Shown: positions 1 to 5,269 of the stretch, piece after piece | Numbering within the stretch: the first letter of the stretch is position 1 | Layout of the letters: every line of letters starts with the position of its first letter | Source: CAZDYP01 sp964509505 | GTDB lineage: Bacteria; Chloroflexota; Anaerolineae; JACRMK01 | DNA length: 9,867 nucleotides | Assembly (NCBI GenBank): GCA_964509505.1 | Contig: CAZDYP010000183.1 | Coordinates: 1 to 9,867 of the forward strand | Reading direction: 5' to 3' | Notes under the pieces: generated by a model | What the model was told of the DNA's origin: nothing | Databases searched by the model: none | Seen by the model: only the letters and a program-made list of their open reading frames with translations | Program-made: the position numbers and the translations under genes

Positions 1-18
1 TATGAAGGGAGCGTAAGT

Positions 19-1101
19 ATGACTAATGAACGGGTTCGTTTGCGCGATGTTGGTATCATCATCGGCGCGTTGCCAACAGGCAAGCACAATGCGATTACGG
101 ATGTCGCAGGCGTTATGGTTGGACACCATACGTTGATTTACGATGAGCCGCGCGTCGCGCGCACAGGTGTGACCGTCATCATGCCGCGTGCGGGCGACAT
201 CGGACACAATCACGCCTTTGCCGGTTTTCATTCATTCAACGGCAACGGCGAGATGACAGGCATCCATTGGTTGAACGAGTCGGGTTTGCTTATTTCACCC
301 ATCGCCATCACCAGCACACATTACGTCGGCAGCGCGCATCAAGCGTTGGTTGAGTATTCGACGGGACATGGTTTTGCCAACACGTGGTCGTTGCCCGTCG
401 TCGCCGAGACGTATGATGGTTGGCTCAATGACGCCAATGCGTTTCATCTCAAGGCGGAGCATGTCTTCGCGGCGATTGCCTCGGCGCAAACCGGTCCCGT
501 CGCAGAAGGCAACGTCGGCGGCGGCACAGGCATGGTCTGTCATGACTTCAAGGGTGGCATCGGCACGTCGTCGCGCATCGTAACTTGCCCCAGTGGCACA
601 TACACCGTGGGCGTGTTGGTGCAGGCGAACTATGGCAGCCGCCCCTTGTTGCGGGTGGATGGTGTGCCAGTGGGGCGCATCATTGACGAGCGACACACGC
701 CGATTCCTTCATGGCGCGAGCCACCCGTCAGCTCTTCGATTATCGTCATCATCGCCACCGACGCGCCGCTCATTCCGACTCAATGCACGCGCCTCGCGCA
801 ACGCGCCACCGTCGGCTTGTCGCGGGTGGGCGGCACAGGCAGCAATGGCAGCGGCGATTTGTTTCTCGCGTTTGCAACGGGCAATCAGGCGCCGCAAGGC
901 CTGACCGAACCGTACTCCTTGCGAATGATTCCGCATCCGCAAATGAGTCTGTTCTTCAACGCCGTCGCCGAAGCCACCGAAGAAGCGATTCTCAACGCGC
1001 TCACCGCCGCCGAAACGATGACGGGTTTCAAAGGGCGCACCGTGTACGCGTTACCATTGGACGAGTTGCAACGGGTGATGCAGGCATATCGGAAGTGGTG
1101 A
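19..1101 (+). CDS. P1 family peptidase (DmpA/BapA-type aminopeptidase)
   Basis: A 360-residue protein of the DmpA/BapA family (MEROPS S58): N-terminal-nucleophile aminopeptidases that self-cleave into alpha and beta chains and remove N-terminal D- or L-amino acids or beta-amino acids. Visible landmarks are the opening RLRDVGIIIGALPTGKHNAI followed by ITDVAGVMVGH, the GNVGGGTGM loop (residues 164-172), QANYG with a possible oxyanion-hole Asn204, and SSIIVIIATDAPL, where Ser240 is the expected nucleophile. Ser278 and Asp280 in NGSGD sit 38 and 40 residues later, the same spacing as Ser250/Ser288/290 in DmpA and BapA. Length is near the family's ~375. AAGGGAG at 5-11 is a good ribosome binding site for the ATG. 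Oddity: the residue before the nucleophile is Ser, where DmpA has Gly. No signal peptide is seen, so it is probably cytoplasmic. The physiological substrate is unknown. It is followed by a separate promoter region and is probably not part of the pyr operon. Confidence 0.92.
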   Translation: MTNERVRLRDVGIIIGALPTGKHNAITDVAGVMVGHHTLIYDEPRVARTGVTVIMPRAGDIGHNHAFAGFHSFNGNGEMTGIHWLNESGLLISPIAITSTHYVGSAHQALVEYSTGHGFANTWSLPVVAETYDGWLNDANAFHLKAEHVFAAIASAQTGPVAEGNVGGGTGMVCHDFKGGIGTSSRIVTCPSGTYTVGVLVQANYGSRPLLRVDGVPVGRIIDERHTPIPSWREPPVSSSIIVIIATDAPLIPTQCTRLAQRATVGLSRVGGTGSNGSGDLFLAFATGNQAPQGLTEPYSLRMIPHPQMSLFFNAVAEATEEAILNALTAAETMTGFKGRTVYALPLDELQRVMQAYRKW

Positions 1102-1129
1102 TACGCCACACCGGCGAAGCGAAAAGCGG

Positions 1130-1157
1130 TTGACGTGGCGAGAGTGTCGAATATAAT
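1130..1157 (+). promoter_or_regulatory. Candidate sigma70 promoter (upstream)
   Basis: TTGACG (1130-1135), a 16-base spacer and a perfect TATAAT (1152-1157) predict a start near 1164-1165. It lies just after the peptidase stop and points toward pyrC. It could make a long (~305 nt) leader ending at the terminator at 1436-1469, or serve a small product. The RNA from here contains a 16-codon ORF at 1238-1288 with GGAG at 1223-1226, whose stop overlaps the next promoter's -35 box. No known riboswitch was recognised between 1165 and 1284. Confidence 0.6.
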
Positions 1158-1284
1158 GGTCTGCATTGGACGAGCGTATCGCGCTTTGGGTATCTGGCAA
1201 GGCGAAACGGTATATTGATATTGGAGTGGCAAGCACGATGAGGATGAGCGCCGCCTCGCATCGGTGTGTTGTTGGCTTGAGATT

Positions 1285-1313
1285 TTGACACATCCTCTTA
1301 TCCCCTCTAAAAT
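1285..1313 (+). promoter_or_regulatory. Candidate pyr operon promoter
   Basis: A consensus TTGACA (1285-1290), an exactly 17-base spacer and TAAAAT (1308-1313, five of six consensus bases) form one of the best sigma70-type matches in the window. The predicted start is 1320-1322, which puts the ATG at 1323 at or within three bases of the RNA 5' end. This is the likely main promoter of the pyrC-pyrB-pyrF-pyrE-pyrD-guaB run. It is a consensus match read by eye, with no experimental support. Confidence 0.7.
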
Positions 1314-1322
1314 CCTGCGTCA

Positions 1323-1454
1323 ATGTTTGAACAAAAACAACTGATGGAATCGCATAATGATCGGGTGTTTGCGGTAGGCAAGCTGCTGCGAGGATTGACG
1401 TTGATTCACAGCCTTGCCGTTTTGCCTTTGCTACCAAGAGAGCCTCATGTTTGA
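1323..1454 (+). CDS. Candidate leaderless pyr leader peptide (43 aa)
   Basis: A 43-codon ORF begins MFEQKQLMES and ends LLPREPHV. Its ATG lies about ten bases after the -10 box, so translation would start with essentially no 5' UTR; no Shine-Dalgarno is present. The nearest upstream in-frame codon is a stop (TAA at 1308). Its own stop TGA (1452-1454) falls in the loop-proximal part of the terminator hairpin, so a ribosome finishing this ORF would cover the 5' arm. The product matches no family I recognise and is Leu-rich in its second half. The layout parallels E. coli pyrL, a 44-residue leader peptide ahead of pyrBI, but there is no sequence similarity. A role in UTP-sensitive attenuation is inferred from position. 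The ORF could also be chance. Confidence 0.4.
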   Translation: MFEQKQLMESHNDRVFAVGKLLRGLTLIHSLAVLPLLPREPHV

Positions 1455-1469
1455 TGGCTCTCTTTTTTT
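1436..1469 (+). terminator. Intrinsic terminator / likely pyr attenuator
   Basis: AAGAGAGCC (1436-1444) pairs perfectly with GGCTCTCTT (1456-1464). TCA (1445-1447) and TGA (1452-1454) extend the stem past one bulged T, leaving a TGTT loop. A seven-T run (1463-1469) follows. It lies between a strong promoter and pyrC with no convincing promoter in 1470-1514, so pyrC expression from that promoter needs readthrough. That favours regulated attenuation over simple termination. A weaker hairpin just upstream (GGCAAG 1377-1382 with CTTGCC 1413-1418) might act as a pause structure. Confidence 0.8.
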
Positions 1470-1514
1470 GTGTTGAACTAATCAGGCTGATCTGCCAAAG
1501 GACTAAGCGATTAT

Positions 1515-2582
1515 ATGACCACTCTCAAATTACCCGGCTTGATTGACCCGCATGTGCATCTGCGCGACCCGGGCGCGACGCACAAGGAAGATTGGGATAC
1601 GGGCACAGCGGCTGCCTTAGCGGGCGGCTTTGTGTGTGTGCTGGCGATGCCCAATACAACGCCGCCCGTGACCGATGACAATGCCTTGAAGCGAATGCAG
1701 GAAGCGGCGCGCGCCAAAGCGCGTTGCGACTATGGCGTTCACTTTGGCGCGAATGTGGAGAACGTGGCGACCGCGCCGCAATTCGCTTCGCAATGCGCGG
1801 GTCTCAAGATGTATCTCGATCAGACATTTGGTCCCCTGCGTCTTGATGATCTTGAATCGTTGATGGGACATGCGGAGCATTGGCCCCCCGACGCGCCATT
1901 GCTTTGCCACGCCGAAGGACGCACGGTGCCTGCGGCGATTCTGTGCGCGAAGCTCGCGGGACGTTCCATACATATCTGCCATGTTAGCCGCAAGGATGAA
2001 ATCGAGTTGATTCGCAAGGCGAAAGAGCAAGGCATTGCCGTCACCTGCGAAGTCTGCCCGCATCATCTTTTCTTGACGACCGACGACATTCGCGCGATTG
2101 GCGCGGGCCGCAGCGAAGTGCGTCCGCGTCTCGCCAGCACGGTTGACCGCGATGCGTTGCGCTCTAATCTCGCGTATGTAGATTGCTTTGCTACCGACCA
2201 CGCGCCGCATACACGCGCCGAAAAAGATTCGCACACGCCACCGCCAGGTTTCCCTGGATTAGAGACGGCGCTCCCGCTCTATTTGCAGCTAGTGCATGAG
2301 GGCATCATCACCTTGGAAGACCTCATCGCTAAATGTGTTCACCAGCCGCGCCGCATCTTCAACGTGCCAGAGTTCCTTGACACATGGGTTGAAGTGGATG
2401 TGGATGAACCATGGACAGCGCATGGCGCGGCCATGCGCACACGCGCGAAGTGGACGCCGTTTGAAGGGCGCACGTTGCGTGGGCGCGTTACGCGTGTCGT
2501 CCTGCGCGGACAAGATGCTTACCGCGATGGCAAAGTATTGGCGCAGATAGGCACAGGGAGAGATATTCGTAGTGAGCGATGA
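1515..2582 (+). CDS. pyrC: Dihydroorotase (CAD-type)
   Basis: A 355-residue zinc amidohydrolase that reversibly cyclises N-carbamoyl-L-aspartate to dihydroorotate. Metal and active-site residues are visible: His13 and His15 in DPHVHLRDPG, Lys98 in GLKMYL (the carboxylated bridging lysine), His132 in CHAEG, Cys155-His156 in HICHV, Glu179 and His183-184 in CEVCPHH, and Asp228 in ATDHAPH. As I recall the human CAD dihydroorotase domain, this protein is closer to it than to E. coli PyrC: shared features include the Thr-Phe flexible loop after GLKMYLDQ, HICHVSRKDE, PPPGFPGLETALPL and WTPFEG. The ribosome binding site AAAGGA (1497-1502) is rather far (12 bases) from the ATG. It lies directly behind the attenuator. 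The stop codon and the last codons fall inside a heptanucleotide array, so the C-terminal IRSER may be repeat-derived. Confidence 0.95.
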   Translation: MTTLKLPGLIDPHVHLRDPGATHKEDWDTGTAAALAGGFVCVLAMPNTTPPVTDDNALKRMQEAARAKARCDYGVHFGANVENVATAPQFASQCAGLKMYLDQTFGPLRLDDLESLMGHAEHWPPDAPLLCHAEGRTVPAAILCAKLAGRSIHICHVSRKDEIELIRKAKEQGIAVTCEVCPHHLFLTTDDIRAIGAGRSEVRPRLASTVDRDALRSNLAYVDCFATDHAPHTRAEKDSHTPPPGFPGLETALPLYLQLVHEGIITLEDLIAKCVHQPRRIFNVPEFLDTWVEVDVDEPWTAHGAAMRTRAKWTPFEGRTLRGRVTRVVLRGQDAYRDGKVLAQIGTGRDIRSER

Positions 2583-2649
2583 GTAATGAGTAATTGGTAA
2601 TTGGTAATTCGCGGACTCCAACGTCCAACTTCCAATCTCCAAGCACAAG
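2573..2649 (+). repeat. Heptanucleotide array, pyrC-pyrB spacer
   Basis: Eleven consecutive 7-base units fill the spacer in a constant phase. They include TGAGTAA twice, TTGGTAA twice, and a run of units ending in CCAA (ACTCCAA, CGTCCAA, CTTCCAA, TCTCCAA). The array contains the pyrC stop (2580-2582) and ends next to the pyrB ribosome binding site. Units drift in sequence but keep the 7-base period. Confidence 0.75.
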
Positions 2650-2658
2650 GAGCCTTTG

Positions 2659-3639
2659 ATGTTAGCAGTTCAATCACGTCCATCGCATTTGCCGCTCGGC
2701 GAGCGACGCGACGGACGTTTTTATGGCAAACATATTTTGTCGGTCTCGCAATTTGCGCGCGTTGACCTCGAATACATTTTTACCGTTGCCGAAGAAATGC
2801 GGACAATGGTCGAGCGTGTCGGCACGTTTGATTTGTTGAAGGGCAAGGTGCTGGCGAACTTGTTTTACGAGCCATCCACGCGCACCTCGTCGTCGTTCAT
2901 CGCGGCGATTGAGCGGCTCGGCGGCAGCGCCATTCCGATCAATGAGGTGCGCTATTCATCCGTGTCCAAAGGCGAGTCGTTGCCCGATACGGTGCGGACG
3001 CTGGAATGTTACGCCGATGTGATTGTGCTGCGCCATCCCGATACAGGTTCGGCGGCGACAGCCGCGCGCTATTGTCGCAAGCCCATCATCAATGCAGGCG
3101 ATGGCATCGGCGAGCATCCGACGCAGGCGCTGCTTGACCTGTTCACCATCCGCGAAGAGTTGGGGCGCATTGACGGCTTGACGGTGACGATGCTGGGCGA
3201 TTTGAAGTATGGGCGCACGGTGCATTCGCTCGCGCGCTTACTCGCGTTGTACGATGTGAACATCAATTACGTCTCGCCGGCAATTTTGCGGATGCCATCT
3301 GAATTGCTAGACGAGTTGAACAGGCGCGGCGTGCGACAAGCTGAGCCTGCCGATTGGGAAAGCGCGTTGGCAGAGACCGATGTGCTGTATGTGACGCGCG
3401 TGCAGAAAGAACGCTTCACGAATCCTGACGAGTACGAAGAAGTGAAGGGTTCGTACGTCATCACGCCGGAGACGATGAAAAAAGCCAAGCAGCGCATGAT
3501 TTTGATGCACCCGTTGCCGCGCGTTGGCGAGATTGCGCTGGAGGTGGACGACGACCCGCGCGCCGCCTACTTCCGTCAGATGGAATATGGGTTGTACATC
3601 CGCATGGCATTGTTGGCGATGGTGTTGGGCAAAGCTTAG
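2659..3639 (+). CDS. pyrB: Aspartate carbamoyltransferase catalytic chain
   Basis: A 326-residue enzyme that condenses carbamoyl phosphate with L-aspartate, the committed step of UMP synthesis. Family signatures: STRTS (73-77) for carbamoyl phosphate, SKGES with Lys104, HPTQALLD (153-160), DLKYGRTVHSL with Arg186, TRVQKERF (Arg247, Gln249) for aspartate, and HPLPR (284-288). The segments INAGDGIGEHPTQALLD, FTIREELG and DPRAAYFRQ closely resemble the ATCase domain of eukaryotic CAD as I recall it. The ATG at 2659 is chosen over the in-frame TTG at 2656 because AAGGAG (2647-2652) then has a 6-base spacing. It follows pyrC, giving the same order (DHOase then ATCase) as inside CAD. No regulatory chain gene (pyrI) is present, so it probably works as a catalytic trimer or with PyrC. 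Confidence 0.96.
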   Translation: MLAVQSRPSHLPLGERRDGRFYGKHILSVSQFARVDLEYIFTVAEEMRTMVERVGTFDLLKGKVLANLFYEPSTRTSSSFIAAIERLGGSAIPINEVRYSSVSKGESLPDTVRTLECYADVIVLRHPDTGSAATAARYCRKPIINAGDGIGEHPTQALLDLFTIREELGRIDGLTVTMLGDLKYGRTVHSLARLLALYDVNINYVSPAILRMPSELLDELNRRGVRQAEPADWESALAETDVLYVTRVQKERFTNPDEYEEVKGSYVITPETMKKAKQRMILMHPLPRVGEIALEVDDDPRAAYFRQMEYGLYIRMALLAMVLGKA

Positions 3640-3735
3640 TCATGAGTCGCTAGTCACTAGCGGCTCATGACTAATGACTAGCGACTTAGCGACTAGCGAC
3701 TTAACGACTAGCGACTACTGGCTAATGACTAATTT
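3636..3735 (+). repeat. Heptanucleotide array, pyrB-pyrF spacer
   Basis: About 7-base units spread from the pyrB stop into the pyrF start: CTAGCGA at 3678, 3693 and 3708, CTAATGA at 3671 and 3722, CTAGTCA and CTAGCGG near 3650-3663, plus two 8-base units (3685-3692, 3700-3707). The pyrF ATG (3725) lies inside a CTAATGA unit. Translating it in frame yields the TSDLATSDLTTSD-like extension that I exclude from PyrF. Confidence 0.75.
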
Positions 3736-4488
3736 TAACGAGCTGCTAACTGCATCAGCGCAGGCGCGTGACAGCTTGTTGTGTGTGGGGCTTGACCCGC
3801 GTGCGAGTGACGCGATGGCTGCGCGCGCTGAGTGTTTCCGCCTCATCGAGGCGACGGCGGATTATGCGGCAGTGTTCAAGCCGAATAGCGCGTTCTATGA
3901 AGCGTACGGACCCAAAGGCATGGACGTTTTGCGCGAGGTCATCGCGCATGTGCCGTCAGGGATTCCCGTGTTGCTCGATGCGAAGCGCGGCGACATCGCC
4001 GATACATCGAGCGCGTATGCGCGCGCCGTGTTCGACGAGCTCGGCGCGCACGCGCTCACCGCGCATCCTTATATTGGGCGCGATGGGCTTGCGCCATTCT
4101 TCGAGCGACCCGAGCGTGGCGTGTTCGTGTTGTGCAAAACGTCTAACCCTGACGCCGCTGAATTTCAATCTCTGCCCGTCAATGTTCCGCAATCCGCAAT
4201 TCGTAATCCGCAATTGTTTGAAGTCATCGCGCAACATTCGCAAACGTGGAGCGCGCACGGCAACGTGGGGCTCGTCGTCGGCGCGACCTATCCCGCTGCG
4301 TTGCGGCGTGTGCGCGAACTTGCGCCCGCTGCCTGGATACTCGTCCCTGGCATTGGCGCGCAAAGCGGCGACTTGCAAGCGTCCATCGCGGCAGGCTTGC
4401 GCGCCGACGGTTTAGGACTCATCGTCAACGCTTCACGCTCCATCGCCCGCGCCGCCAATCCACGTGAGGAGGCGAAACGTCTGCGCGA
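3725..4488 (+). CDS. pyrF: Orotidine-5'-phosphate decarboxylase, cut by gap
   Basis: At least 254 residues of OMP decarboxylase, which makes UMP. The catalytic DxKxxD set is Asp85-Lys87-Asp90 in LLDAKRGDIADTSSAY. Also visible are SLLCVGLDPR (17-26), FKPNSAFYE (51-59), AHPYIGRDGL, KTSNP, VVGATYP, LVPGIGAQ (206-213) and NASRSI with Arg238 for phosphate. The pattern fits the longer (subfamily 2) PyrF. The start at 3725 is preferred to the in-frame ATG at 3674 because the intervening 17 codons are spacer repeat and the protein then begins MTNFNELL, as expected. No Shine-Dalgarno precedes either ATG. Residues ~154-163 derive from a small heptamer array, an apparent insertion between KTSNP and LFEVIAQ. 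The frame enters the 100-N gap without a stop, and PyrE emerges beyond it in the same frame, so a PyrF-PyrE fusion is likely but not proven. Confidence 0.93.
4186..4213 (+). repeat. Heptanucleotide array inside pyrF
   Basis: Four 7-base units, TCCGCAA three times and TTCGTAA once, lie inside the reading frame. They encode roughly residues 154-163 of PyrF, in a surface-loop position between the KTSNP motif and the following helix. The period matches the intergenic arrays. Confidence 0.7.
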
Positions 4489-4588
4489 NNNNNNNNNNNN
4501 NNNNNNNNNNNNNNNNNNNNNNNNNNNNNNNNNNNNNNNNNNNNNNNNNNNNNNNNNNNNNNNNNNNNNNNNNNNNNNNNNNNNNNNN
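4489..4588. other. Assembly gap of 100 N
   Basis: Exactly 100 unknown bases, a usual placeholder for a gap of unknown size. It removes the last few PyrF residues and the first ~20-25 residues of PyrE. The flanking frames agree across 100 bases, which is one chance in three if the true size differs. The real sequence could hold a short linker or a stop plus a new start. Confidence 0.99.
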
Positions 4589-5137
4589 GTGCGCTTCGGG
4601 CAGTTCACCTTGAAGTCGGGTTTGAGCTCGCCCATTTACATTGATTTGCGTCGCCTCGTTTCGTATCCTGCCATTCTGAAGCGCGTGGCGCAAGCGTATG
4701 CGGAGCTACTGTGTAATTTGAAATTTGATCGGCTGGCGGGCATCCCCTATGCGGGCTTGCCCATTGCGACGGCGGTGGGATTGGCGCTGGAGCGTCCCGT
4801 CGTGTATCCGCGTAGCGAGACGAAGAGCTACGGTTTGAAGGCGAGTGTGGAGGGCGAATATCAAGCGGGTGAAACCGTCGCCGTGATTGACGATTTGATT
4901 ACGACAGGCGGCGCAAAGATTGAAGCGATTCAAAAACTCGAAGCGGTTGGTTTGAAAGTGCGCGATGTCGTCGTGCTCATTGACCGCGAGCAAGGCGCGC
5001 GCGCATCGCTCGCCGCAGCGGGCTATCAGCTTCATGCGGTGGCGACGCTCAACGCGTTAGCTGATGAGTGGTTGCGTGCGGGCGCCATCGCGCAGACGCA
5101 ATATGAGGAAGCGCTTAAGCTAAGAGTTGAAGGTTAA
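4589..5137 (+). CDS. pyrE: Orotate phosphoribosyltransferase (likely PyrF fusion)
   Basis: 182 residues after the gap carry an OPRTase lacking its first helix. It transfers phosphoribose from PRPP to orotate, giving OMP for PyrF. Visible are FGQFTLKSGLSSPIYIDLR (orotate-binding start), AGIPYAGLPIATAVG, the mobile loop YPRSETKSYGLK (residues 73-84 of this fragment) and the PRPP-binding VAVIDDLITTGG (97-108). In Salmonella OPRTase the loop has Arg99, Lys100, Lys103 and His105; here these are Arg, Ser, Lys and Tyr, so one charged loop residue is changed. Since no stop is seen before the gap, it is probably the C-terminal half of a PyrF-PyrE protein, the reverse domain order of eukaryotic UMP synthase (OPRT-ODC). 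If it is separate, its start is hidden in the gap. Confidence 0.93.
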   Translation: MRFGQFTLKSGLSSPIYIDLRRLVSYPAILKRVAQAYAELLCNLKFDRLAGIPYAGLPIATAVGLALERPVVYPRSETKSYGLKASVEGEYQAGETVAVIDDLITTGGAKIEAIQKLEAVGLKVRDVVVLIDREQGARASLAAAGYQLHAVATLNALADEWLRAGAIAQTQYEEALKLRVEG

Positions 5138-5213
5138 ACGTCCAATCTTCTAATGTTAAAGGCTCAACCCTGAGTAACTAACACTTCGCAAAAAGAGTAA
5201 GCAAGGTGGGATT

Positions 5214-5269
5214 TTGAACTTTGAGCATTGAACTTTGAAGCTTGAACTCTACACCTTGAACCTTGAATG
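5214..5269 (+). repeat. Heptanucleotide array reaching the pyrD start codon
   Basis: Eight contiguous 7-base units in one phase: TTGAACT three times, TTGAGCA, TTGAAGC, CTACACC, TTGAACC, and finally TTGAATG, whose last three bases are the pyrD ATG. The upstream part of the spacer (5138-5213) contains only looser traces such as CGTCCAATC and shows no clear promoter or terminator. Confidence 0.8.

Noticed and set aside
1311..1319. AATCCTGCG resembles the first half of the PyrR binding loop
   Set aside because: The second half (AGGYU) is absent and the site lies in the promoter, before the predicted transcription start.
1617..2234. Long minus-strand ORF opposite pyrC (205 codons)
   Set aside because: It is a shadow frame of a clear GC-rich gene, without family motifs or a ribosome binding site that I could see.
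3674..3724. In-frame upstream ATG extending PyrF by 17 residues
   Set aside because: The extension is translated spacer repeat and there is no ribosome binding site; PyrF homology begins at 3725.
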